This document shows, in pieces, positions 13,863 through 20,083 of a stretch of DNA of 20,083 bases. The position numbers were made by a program, and so were the translations under genes. A model generated the notes under the pieces. It saw only the letters and a list, made by a program, of their open reading frames with translations, was not told the DNA's origin and did not search any database. The stretch comes from a virus, in IMG/VR virus record IMGVR_UViG_3300035698_010194, positions 1 through 20,083 of that record. One strand, written 5' to 3'. Position 1 is the first letter of the stretch, and every line of letters starts with the position of its first letter.

Positions 13863-14090
13863 TTATTTAGGCTCTCCGGTTCTTTCGGCATTGATCTGCC
13901 GTTTCATATCCCGGCCAATCCCCTGAGCCAGAGCCTGAGTGGCAGCCATCCCGATCGGTAGGGTCTCCATGCTCCCATCAACACACTTCGCGCGATTTCC
14001 AGAAAACAACTCATGCAGCTGAACTTGATGTACATTGCCCGCGCCGTCGCAGAAACAGATCCACCAGTCTTTAGTCACTTTTGCACTCAT
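13863..14090 (-). CDS. Hypothetical protein, 75 aa
   Basis: ATG 14090 overlaps the helicase stop (ATGA) and has a very good GAGGAGG eight bases upstream. The product begins M-S-A-K-V-T-K-D-W-W-I-C-F-C-D-G and ends in a charged helix (G-R-D-M-K-R-Q-I-N-A-E-R). The first half may form a small beta sheet with three Cys. I recognise no family. Its strong ribosome-binding site suggests it is well expressed. Confidence 0.7.
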   Translation of the reverse strand: MSAKVTKDWWICFCDGAGNVHQVQLHELFSGNRAKCVDGSMETLPIGMAATQALAQGIGRDMKRQINAERTGEPK

Positions 14091-15598
14091 ATAATTACCT
14101 CCTCGCTTGGAAGCTCATAATCACTGTCATCATTTATGTAAGCAGAAGGGGGATGTGCCGGTTGGCCGCGCGCAACGTTTTCGGCAGCAACTTCAAAAGC
14201 TTTTTCACCAGCCTCAACAAAAGTAAAGTAGTGGGCATAAAGCCACATCTCGAACCGCCCGATTGGGCCGTTTTTATTTTTCGCATTATCAAACCAAACC
14301 GGACGAATATGGTTTTCTTCGGGCGCGCCATGATGCGTAATCTTCCCGCTCATATCCTTCAAATCACGGTCACGGCTTAGCAACCAGATCCCGTGCGCAA
14401 CCTCTGCCAGCTCTCCGGATCCGCGCAAATCCTTCATCATCGCAAAACGGGACATTCCCTTGCCCTCATTATTAAATTGTGAGAGAGCCAAAACCGGACA
14501 CTTCAGCTCGCGCCCCAGGCGTTTATAGGCTTTCGCAATCGAAGCCAGAGCATAGTTACCCATCATATCAACCTTATGATCCCCGATCCGGCTCAGCTGG
14601 ATATAGTCGACAACAATCAGCTTAATTTTGCCCTTCATCGAAAGCATACGGGCCTTAGACTGCTGTTCCGCCAGGGTACTGCTGTCTTCATCAATCACGA
14701 TCGGTAACCGGCTCAATGGTTCCGCTGAATCAATAAACCGCTGGATCTGTGCATGCCCCCCAAAACCCTTCTGCAACTTAGGGAGACTCGCCCGGGATGC
14801 TGCCGTCATATCACGCGCCGCATGCTCCTCCGCATCCGCATCAAGGGAAAACACAACCACCTGTTCACTACCGCTACACCCGCGGGCAACATGCTTTAAA
14901 ATCTGCGCGGCCATCGTCGTCTTTCCGGAACTCTGCTCTCCACCCAGCAGATACAGATAATTCCGCATCCCGCCACCCATAGACTTATCTAATTCTTCAA
15001 TTCCCGTTTCTACGTAGGGCGGAGGACCAACTGGAATTCCCTTCCGGATTTTTTGCTGACGTTCGGTTACTGACCGGATCTCTTCGATCACATGGTCATA
15101 CGCATCACGACGGTTCACTTCATCGATAACATCATCAGCGATAGACAGAAACTTTTCCGGAATCTGTGATAAAAGTTTTTCCGCATCTTCTGTTTTATTC
15201 CTAAACGCCTCATCAATCACCTGTGTTGCAACCCATATAACGGATCTGGCAATCCACTTCTGACGAATAATCAGGATATAATATTCCGCATGCGCTGGCG
15301 TAGGTGTTGAATCCATCAACCCCTCAAGAAATTGATGTCCGCCGGCCACATCCAGCTTGCCAGCGTCCTCCAGCTTATGACCGATCGTAACCTGATCAAT
15401 CTCTTCACAGGCCGACAGCATACTGCACATAACTTCCCAGACATGCTTATGAGCAGGAACATAAAACGAATCCGAAACTATCTTATATTTATTAATCCCC
15501 AACGGAATCACCGTCACCGGATCCATCATCGCAGACCCCAAAACCGCCCGCTCCGCCTCTTCACTGTACGGGGGCAATCTGTTATATTCCTCACTCAT
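14087..15598 (-). CDS. dnaB: DnaB-type replicative DNA helicase
   Basis: The 503-aa protein has both DnaB domains. The N-terminal primase-interacting domain (P-P-Y-S-E-E-A-E-R-A-V-L-G-S-A-M at about 9-24) is followed by a RecA-like motor. Walker A is G-G-E-Q-S-S-G-K-T-T at 219-228 and Walker B is L-I-V-V-D-Y-I-Q-L at 327-335. Downstream, C-P-V-L-A-L-S-Q-F-N is the usual DnaB motif with the sensor Gln. It unwinds the phage fork as a hexamer. I start at ATG 15598 with GGAG nine bases upstream; the codon before it is TTG and could also serve. No loader gene is obvious. The initiator-like gene at 18548-19363 may recruit it. Confidence 0.95.
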   Translation of the reverse strand: MSEEYNRLPPYSEEAERAVLGSAMMDPVTVIPLGINKYKIVSDSFYVPAHKHVWEVMCSMLSACEEIDQVTIGHKLEDAGKLDVAGGHQFLEGLMDSTPTPAHAEYYILIIRQKWIARSVIWVATQVIDEAFRNKTEDAEKLLSQIPEKFLSIADDVIDEVNRRDAYDHVIEEIRSVTERQQKIRKGIPVGPPPYVETGIEELDKSMGGGMRNYLYLLGGEQSSGKTTMAAQILKHVARGCSGSEQVVVFSLDADAEEHAARDMTAASRASLPKLQKGFGGHAQIQRFIDSAEPLSRLPIVIDEDSSTLAEQQSKARMLSMKGKIKLIVVDYIQLSRIGDHKVDMMGNYALASIAKAYKRLGRELKCPVLALSQFNNEGKGMSRFAMMKDLRGSGELAEVAHGIWLLSRDRDLKDMSGKITHHGAPEENHIRPVWFDNAKNKNGPIGRFEMWLYAHYFTFVEAGEKAFEVAAENVARGQPAHPPSAYINDDSDYELPSEEVII

Positions 15599-15667
15599 CA
15601 ATTAATTCTCCAGTCCAGCCGACAGGTCACTGCAGAGCAGGGGCGCTGCCGATCGGATGGTTAAGGT

Positions 15668-16504
15668 TTATTTTCCTTCAAACTTGCCGTCGAATACTGG
15701 CAGCGCGGTTTCTTTTTTCACCTTGTCCATGGCGTCAAGAACCATGGCGTCAATAAGCTTATGCGGGCGAACCAGCTGATAAGACAGCGTGATGGATCCA
15801 GTACGCAGCCGGGTGCGGAATCTGGCCTCAATCGTGTTGTCATCAAGGCCGCGGAATACAGCCAGTTTTAATTTAAACAGCTCTGGGATTTTCATATTCC
15901 CTTCACTGCCTCCAACAACCTCCGCATCATCTTTAAACGAAAGGTTGATTGCACCGTTGTCTAGGCGAACCGCGCTCTTCCAGCTGACTTCGTTTTTAGA
16001 CTGCAGGGAAAGAGACATTTCCATGATGGTCGCTCCATCCGGATCAATAATATCCAGGGAGTTCTCTTCAACGAATTCAGCGAACTCGATTTGGTTAAAC
16101 GGTTTTTTATTACTTCCAATCCAGCGGTCCCATTCATCAGTCGTTTGCAAAACAAGCTCAACCAGATGAGTGATAAACTCCGGGTTCCCAGTCGAACTGG
16201 TCGCGTGATAATCGATTGCAGCCAACATTCGGTAAGGTGCTTCATGCAGATCCGCAAAAATGCGGGAATGTTCACTTTTATGCTCGTTGATATACTCAAC
16301 GAAGCTTTCGACACTGTAGACTGTAATCATAACCCGCTTACGGTCTGGACGAATCGGCCGGAACTCAGACAGGTCAATAACCTTCCCGTCAATAACCGCG
16401 ATCGGCGTATTAACACCGTCCTTTATTTCCTGAATGGACAAGGCTTGAGACTTCCGCCCAAGATCCACAATTTTTTCAATAGCTTCTACTGGTAATTTTT
16501 CCAT
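15668..16504 (-). CDS. DUF2303 (YfdQ-like) phage protein
   Basis: The 278-aa product resembles the DUF2303 family known from YfdQ in an E. coli prophage. Typical features are S-F-V-E-Y-I-N-E-H-K (about residue 67-76), R-I-F-A-D-L, M-L-A-A-I-D-Y-H-A (about 93-101) and W-D-R-W, then F-A-E-F-V-E-E-N. A beta-rich C-terminal half ends with I-T-L-S-Y-Q-L-V-R-P. The biochemical role of the family is not known to me. ATG 16504 has AAGGAA upstream. It follows a small conserved phage gene by 18 bases, a pairing I have seen in other phages, and precedes the helicase. Confidence 0.75.
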   Translation of the reverse strand: MEKLPVEAIEKIVDLGRKSQALSIQEIKDGVNTPIAVIDGKVIDLSEFRPIRPDRKRVMITVYSVESFVEYINEHKSEHSRIFADLHEAPYRMLAAIDYHATSSTGNPEFITHLVELVLQTTDEWDRWIGSNKKPFNQIEFAEFVEENSLDIIDPDGATIMEMSLSLQSKNEVSWKSAVRLDNGAINLSFKDDAEVVGGSEGNMKIPELFKLKLAVFRGLDDNTIEARFRTRLRTGSITLSYQLVRPHKLIDAMVLDAMDKVKKETALPVFDGKFEGK

Positions 16505-16522
16505 GATTCATGTTTCCTTATT

Positions 16523-16855
16523 TTATTTTTCTTCCAGATCGAAATCCATCTGACGCGGATCCGTCCGCTGCAGAGTGTTGTTCGGCGTTGAGAAGAAGAT
16601 AGATGCGTCACGTTTCGGCTTCGGAATCTTTATCGACACATCCCCATCCACATTCAGGGCGGTTGACCCTGGCTTGATCGGCGCAATGCTGAGTTTGAGT
16701 GTCAGCGATCCGCCTTTACCGGTTTCTCTAACCCCGCCGACGACCTTCTCAAGCTCTTCAGAAAACTCGAAAACTAATTCACCGCCGCGGACTTGCTTTA
16801 AGACATCCAGCACATCGCTATGCACGACATCTGCCTTTTCTTTTATTTTTTCCAT
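16523..16855 (-). CDS. Conserved phage hypothetical (small partner of DUF2303)
   Basis: This 110-aa protein contains V-V-G-G-V-R-E-T-G-K-G-G-S-L-T-L-K-L (about 38-55), then I-K-I-P-K-P-K-R-D-A-S-I-F-F and a closing T-D-P-R-Q-M-D-F. I recognise that combination (Gly-rich 'vreTGkkGsltlkl', 'aTIFF', 'DPRQ') from phage genomes, where it neighbours a DUF2303 gene. Function is unknown; it is mostly beta by appearance. ATG 16855 follows AGGAAC. A stem (GCCGGGCC/GGGCCGGC, one mismatch) in the 52-bp gap upstream has no T-run. Confidence 0.7.
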   Translation of the reverse strand: MEKIKEKADVVHSDVLDVLKQVRGGELVFEFSEELEKVVGGVRETGKGGSLTLKLSIAPIKPGSTALNVDGDVSIKIPKPKRDASIFFSTPNNTLQRTDPRQMDFDLEEK

Positions 16856-16907
16856 GTTCCTGTTTCCCTTCAGTTAAGCCGGCCCCCTTCACAGGCCCGG
16901 CACTTTT

Positions 16908-17084
16908 TCAACAAACCACCTTATAAAAATCAAAGAACTCCTCCCGCGGCGGTGACTCCAATCTGGATCCGCGGCGCAGCATCACTTTCTTCTCCCCAAA
17001 ATAGTCAACATGCCAGCACTCACCCGTAGGCTCACACCGCACAATCTCCGGATCCCCATGCTCAAAATTCCACTGCTCACTCAT
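16908..17084 (-). CDS. Small hypothetical protein, 58 aa
   Basis: The ATG at 17084 overlaps the methyltransferase stop (ATGA), and the frame runs 58 codons to TGA 16908-16910. It begins M-S-E-Q-W-N-F-E-H-G-D-P-E-I-V-R-C and ends F-F-D-F-Y-K-V-V-C. The sequence is acidic with several Trp/Phe/Tyr and three Cys. No family is recognised. The coupled start and lack of any other gene here argue that it is real. Confidence 0.6.
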   Translation of the reverse strand: MSEQWNFEHGDPEIVRCEPTGECWHVDYFGEKKVMLRRGSRLESPPREEFFDFYKVVC

Positions 17085-18502
17085 GCCGCTGCCGTCCAGT
17101 TTTCAACAACCTGCTCCGCCAGAGCGACTGACTGATTAACCTCAACAGCGTTCCCAATCTGCTTTTTCACATCGGTTTTTGTTCCGGCGAATTTGTAATC
17201 AGTGAACCCCATGCCGGCCGCCAACTCATGCGGCTCAAGCAGGCGATAACGGATGTCAAAAATCGCAGGCTGGATCAGCCCGAATCGATCCTTTGTCGTA
17301 ACTGTCGGCAAAGGCTGATTAGTTGAAACAGCATTCGCACCCGATCCAAAGTATTTCACCAGGAAGGGCTCACAGACGTTGAGATGCCCAGGGCCTGCGG
17401 TGACGGTTGGGAGCGGGGCATCCATTCGAACCGATTTGCTTTGCCCACGCATCACCGTCAGAAACGGCTCAATCAGACTAAACCGGTTCGACGTATCCAG
17501 CGTCATAAGAGGCTGGTCGACGCCATAACAGCGAGTATGTCCGCTCGACCCGCCGTGATACTTAGCAAAGAACGGCGACGGCTGGGCCAGGGCGATGTTT
17601 GTCCCGCTCGTTGTAACCGTCGGTAGCGGCCGGTTGATCGATCGCGCCTTGCCCGTTCCGTACAGCATCACCAGGAACGGCTCCGGATCGATCCCGCTAA
17701 TATGCTCAAGGCCCCAAAGGATCCAGTCGATCGTGTTCTTAACCAGCGGGTTTTTGCCGGCCAGTTTTCCCGCCTGGCGCATAAAGAGACTATCGCCCTT
17801 CAAGCCCCAATCGATCACATCGCGAGCAGAGTGCCAGTGTTTAACGAACGGCCGATCCGGACTCTTTACATGCGTAATTTCCGGCCAGCCCGCAAAAGGG
17901 ATCCCTTTATGAGCAATCATAAAGAACCGCTCCCGAGCAGTATAGGCGCCATAATTCGCAGAATTTAGCACCGCGTAATCGATGGAGTAACCTAGGGCCC
18001 GCAACCCATCACAAAACGCGCGGAAATCTCGACCGCGCTGATGCGGGATCGGAGTGCCGGCCTTGTACCGTTTCCCCTTATACGTTGTATTGCGGGAATA
18101 GGTCGGCCCCCACTGCATAAACTCCCGAACATTCTCCAGCACGATCGTCGGGATCTCAAGCGACGACACCCATCGCAAAACATCATTCGCACCGCTGCGG
18201 CTCTGCTCATCACACTCACCGCCCCCTCTAGCGTTCGAGTGATAGATGCACTCAGGCGACGCCGTTAGGCAGTCCATGTATCCATCCGGTGCCACATCGT
18301 GCGGATCCACCTCAAATACTGACTCACAAAAATGTCGCGCCTCCGGATGATTCAGAGAATGAGTTTCAACCGCTTTCTCCCAGTGATTGATCGCAGTAAG
18401 ATCAAACGGGATTCCCCGACTCTCACATACTCGCCGGAACCCCTCAGAGAACCCGCCGGCACCAGCAAACAAATCAACCATTCTGAATATTCGATCACTC
18501 AT
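17081..18502 (-). CDS. Cytosine-C5 DNA methyltransferase with P-E-C catalytic motif
   Basis: The 473-aa enzyme transfers a methyl group from SAM to cytosine C5 in DNA. Motif I is V-D-L-F-A-G-A-G-G at 9-17. The catalytic loop is A-S-P-E-C at 81-85 (Cys85), where most members have P-P-C. Motif VI is E-N-V at 123-125, R190/R192 form motif VIII, and motifs IX/X are near 421-455 (K-Q-I-G-N-A-V). The target-recognition region (about 274-410) has four repeats of 33-37 residues built on P-L-P-T-V-T-T and E-P-F-L. No restriction enzyme gene is adjacent, so it is an orphan, probably protective against host restriction. ATG 18502 has GAGGTG five bases upstream. Confidence 0.92.
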   Translation of the reverse strand: MSDRIFRMVDLFAGAGGFSEGFRRVCESRGIPFDLTAINHWEKAVETHSLNHPEARHFCESVFEVDPHDVAPDGYMDCLTASPECIYHSNARGGGECDEQSRSGANDVLRWVSSLEIPTIVLENVREFMQWGPTYSRNTTYKGKRYKAGTPIPHQRGRDFRAFCDGLRALGYSIDYAVLNSANYGAYTARERFFMIAHKGIPFAGWPEITHVKSPDRPFVKHWHSARDVIDWGLKGDSLFMRQAGKLAGKNPLVKNTIDWILWGLEHISGIDPEPFLVMLYGTGKARSINRPLPTVTTSGTNIALAQPSPFFAKYHGGSSGHTRCYGVDQPLMTLDTSNRFSLIEPFLTVMRGQSKSVRMDAPLPTVTAGPGHLNVCEPFLVKYFGSGANAVSTNQPLPTVTTKDRFGLIQPAIFDIRYRLLEPHELAAGMGFTDYKFAGTKTDVKKQIGNAVEVNQSVALAEQVVENWTAAA

Positions 18503-18547
18503 TTTACACCTCTTTTTTTGCGCGCTTTTTTTATTTTTTCACTCATA

Positions 18548-19363
18548 TCAAAAGTTAGATTTAAGACGCTTCCCTTTTCCATCACCGGAATCGGCGCGCT
18601 TTTTTTGAAAATCTTCAATTTCACGTTTGAGATAATTCTCAAACTTACCGATCGGAGGCTGATGCCCAAAAGTAACCAAACCGGCACACTGACGTTCAAA
18701 GGCGGATAGGGCGCCATCTATAATCTCAGGTGGAAGTTCGATCGCTCCAGTGGCCCTGAGCGCTGCCACAAATTGCATCTCGCTCACACCGGCGCATTCT
18801 TGTTGGACTTTCTTGAATTTTTTATGGGCTGTTGAAATTCTGTCTCGCAGAGACTTCGGAAGAGGCGGGGTATCACCATCTCTCCTCTCTATTCTTTTTT
18901 CAGATTCTCCCTCCTCACCACTCTCTCCTCTCTCTTCAGTAGGGCAGAGCTGAGAAAGTTCTTTCACAGTACTGATAAAGCAGGTTGGCAGAGGAATATC
19001 TGTTAAACTGTCGTTTTTCTCCCAACCCGTTAACCGTTGGTGCTTTAGGAAGTTTGGTATAAAGACATATTGCGCATCTTTGAAGTCAGTCACCGGAATG
19101 GTCTGCCCTTCTTTCGTAGTACTGTAAAAGCAAGTTAACAGTACTTCCGCAGTACTGCATAAGTCCTCTTGCAGTTCTGCGAAAGTAATATCATCAAACG
19201 GAAATATCTGAGCACGGATCTGTTTGATCGAGCATTTTAGGCAGCCGTACTTATTGGCAATCAGCCAGAGGCCGATAAATAGCAACCGTTGGCGCTCCGT
19301 TAATTCTGACACCTGTTCTGACAGGAAGAAGGCAGGTTTGATCGTTCGAATTCTCATGCTCAT
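18548..19363 (-). CDS. Phage replication-initiator-like protein
   Basis: I start at ATG 19363 (271 aa), with AGGA eight bases upstream; the longer frame to 19420 overlaps the previous gene. The N-terminus M-R-I-R-T-I-K-P-A-F-F, then L-L-F-I-G-L-W-L-I-A-N-K-Y-G-C and F-P-F-D-D, is typical of phage replication or replisome-organiser proteins with a winged-helix start. A Glu/Arg-rich linker (about 145-175) precedes a helical domain ending G-K-F-E-N-Y-L-K-R-E-I. It probably binds the origin and loads the DnaB helicase. AGTACT palindromes inside the gene may be that origin. A 15-codon ORF (18546-18499) follows and overlaps the methyltransferase start, but may be chance. Confidence 0.72.
   Translation of the reverse strand: MSMRIRTIKPAFFLSEQVSELTERQRLLFIGLWLIANKYGCLKCSIKQIRAQIFPFDDITFAELQEDLCSTAEVLLTCFYSTTKEGQTIPVTDFKDAQYVFIPNFLKHQRLTGWEKNDSLTDIPLPTCFISTVKELSQLCPTEERGESGEEGESEKRIERRDGDTPPLPKSLRDRISTAHKKFKKVQQECAGVSEMQFVAALRATGAIELPPEIIDGALSAFERQCAGLVTFGHQPPIGKFENYLKREIEDFQKKRADSGDGKGKRLKSNF
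18970..19156. repeat. Iteron-like AGTACT palindromes inside the initiator gene
   Basis: AGTACT occurs at 18970-18975, 19118-19123, 19140-19145 and 19151-19156. The first two are part of a 33-base imperfect direct repeat (TTCTTTC..AGTACTG..AAAGCA.GTT..CAG; about 26 of 33 identical). A pyrimidine-rich tract of about 60 bases lies nearby at 18880-18940. In lambda-like phages the origin lies inside the initiator gene in the same way, so this is a candidate origin. The repeats also encode S-T-V-K-E/S-T-T-K-E peptide repeats, which could explain them without any origin. Confidence 0.45.
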
Positions 19364-19373
19364 AATTTTTTTC

Positions 19374-19910
19374 CTATTTAAAATTTGGGATCCGGCCCCG
19401 CCGGCTGGGGTTCTTCGCATCCAGTAGCCAGGGGCCGGTTTTTTCCGATTTCACTGGAATGCGCTGGCCTTTCATAAACAGGCCAGAATCTCTCACTTTC
19501 ACTCTAATTTTTTCATTCGTACCCTCGATCGTTGCAAAGAGGATCCGTGTGTTGAGTGGAAGGTGGGACACGATACCCACGATCTTCCCGGACGGATCAG
19601 GGGAAGAGGGCGCGTCTTTTTTTGGGGTATAGGTAAGAAGCTTCTGGGTCAGACCGGTAGGCTTTCGAATTGGCGCTTTTTTCGCAACCACCAGAGGCGT
19701 CCTGATCGTTCGAACCACTGAGGCAGGCTTTGATACCTTCAATGCTGTGAGCACACGCAAGGCCGCTTCCTCGGTTAAACAAACCACATTTTTTATCCGT
19801 TTAAAATCAGTCTTTTTTTTCAGTAAATCGGCGCGCTGTTTTTTAAAATTTAATCGACTGATTCCTGTAATCTCAGTCAGTTTCGCTTCAGGGATAGGGT
19901 AGGTATTCAT
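19374..19910 (-). CDS. Putative DNA-binding protein, 178 aa
   Basis: ATG 19910 lies behind GGAGG. Residues 5-35 (I-P-E-A-K-L-T-E-I-T-G-I-S-R-L-N-F-K-K-Q-R) look like a helix-turn-helix, with G-I-S as the turn. The middle is very basic (K-K-A-P-I-R-K-P). The C-terminal part (I-L-F-A-T-I-E-G, I-R-V-K-V-R-D-S-G-L-F) could be a small beta barrel, and it ends R-R-G-R-I-P-N-F-K. I recognise no family. Its place ten bases before the replication initiator suggests a replication or regulatory role. Confidence 0.65.
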   Translation of the reverse strand: MNTYPIPEAKLTEITGISRLNFKKQRADLLKKKTDFKRIKNVVCLTEEAALRVLTALKVSKPASVVRTIRTPLVVAKKAPIRKPTGLTQKLLTYTPKKDAPSSPDPSGKIVGIVSHLPLNTRILFATIEGTNEKIRVKVRDSGLFMKGQRIPVKSEKTGPWLLDAKNPSRRGRIPNFK

Positions 19911-19927
19911 CGATTCCTCCAGTTTTT

Positions 19928-20083
19928 TTATAATCCCAAAATCTCGATTGCATAATTTACTATTTTTAGGCGGATCTCTTTCTTAGCATCGGCGGCATCG
20001 GCGGCGGCGGCATAGGCGGCATCGGCGGCGGCGGCATAGGCGGCATAGGCATAGGCGGCATAGGCATAGGCGGCATAGGCATC
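19928..20083 (-). CDS. Ala/Tyr/Asp-repeat protein, C-terminal end only
   Basis: The frame is open from the right edge to TAA 19928-19930, showing 51 residues; the 5' part is outside the window. Residues 1-33 of the visible piece are A-Y-A-A, A-A-Y-A and A-A-D-A repeats, followed by K-K-E-I-R-L-K-I-V-N-Y-A-I. Many phage and bacterial proteins end in such Ala/Tyr/Asp arrays, probably helical, but I cannot name the function. It ends 17 bases before the next start and is therefore in the same run of genes. Confidence 0.75.
   Translation of the reverse strand, partial: DAYAAYAYAAYAYAAYAAAADAAYAAAADAADAKKEIRLKIVNYAIEILGL
19986..20083. repeat. GGC-rich microsatellite (GGCATA/GGCATC units)
   Basis: The plus strand ends in about 98 bases of GGC, GGCATA and GGCATC units. 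It encodes the Ala/Tyr/Asp stretch of the minus-strand gene and continues past the edge. All units are multiples of three, so length changes would keep the frame. Confidence 0.85.

Noticed and set aside
16868-16900. GCCGGGCC/GGGCCGGC stem as a terminator
   Set aside because: It has a mismatch in the stem and no T-run on the minus strand, and genes on both sides are closely spaced.
18499-18717. 72-aa minus-strand frame
   Set aside because: Most of it lies inside the initiator gene in another frame. Only its last 15 codons fall in the gap, and these are treated as a low-interest mini-ORF.
19986-20083. Possible CRISPR-like or tandem non-coding array
   Set aside because: The units are 3-6 bases with no spacers, and the run is an open reading frame ending in a normal C-terminus, so it is a coding microsatellite.
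1-20083. tRNA genes, integrase or attachment sites
   Set aside because: I found no cloverleaf-like segment with a T-loop consensus, no tyrosine or serine recombinase motifs, and no flanking repeats that would mark att sites. Whether the element is a prophage cannot be settled from this window.

Overview
The window reads as part of a tailed double-stranded DNA phage or prophage. Every supported gene lies on the minus strand, so transcription runs from the right edge (20083) to the left edge (1). Genes are packed head to tail, with many ATGA, TGATG or TAATG stop/start overlaps and few gaps. I saw no tRNA, rRNA, integrase, transposase or CRISPR array. The host cannot be named from sequence. Signal peptides, a lipobox, Shine-Dalgarno sites and about 50% GC fit a Gram-negative-type bacterium. 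A TCCGCC...GGCGGA palindrome and TCCAACATTCCAAT-type repeats remind me of environmental genomes such as the PVC group, but that is only an impression.

Layout in the direction of transcription. (1) 20083-18548: the tail of an Ala/Tyr/Asp-repeat protein, a putative DNA-binding protein, and a replication-initiator-like protein whose gene carries iteron-like AGTACT palindromes. (2) 18502-15668: a cytosine-C5 DNA methyltransferase with a Pro-Glu-Cys catalytic motif, a 58-aa protein, a conserved phage hypothetical and a DUF2303 (YfdQ-like) protein. (3) 15598-14087: a DnaB-type replicative helicase. (4) 14090-9966: an accessory block of small genes. It holds a Tad1/Acb2-type nucleotide-sponge protein (likely counter-defence), an ASCH-domain protein, a DEDD exonuclease fused to a second phage module, a DUF5131 (Gp37/Gp68, three-Cys) protein and a Cys-rich 57-aa protein. 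(5) 9966-6893: large terminase, a small excisionase-like winged-helix protein flanked by short repeats, a one-membrane-segment protein and small ORFs, ending in a rho-independent terminator. (6) 6729-1: the virion module, with an acidic scaffold-like protein, a probable SU10-type major capsid protein, a signal-peptide protein, a putative portal, a probable virion or adaptor protein, and a lipoprotein/tail-fibre-like gene with 63-bp tandem repeats that runs off the left edge.

How it fits together. The initiator, helicase and associated proteins would copy the genome. The methyltransferase and the Tad1/Acb2-like sponge would protect it from host restriction and from nucleotide-signalling defences (Thoeris, CBASS). 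Terminase, portal, scaffold and capsid would build and fill the head. The most interesting features are the extended Tad1/Acb2-like protein inside a counter-defence-like block, a strong excess of GGATCC and CGATCG palindromes (hand counts about 29 and 24 in 20 kb), the altered methyltransferase active-site motif, the exonuclease fusion, and two exported-looking proteins encoded among virion genes.
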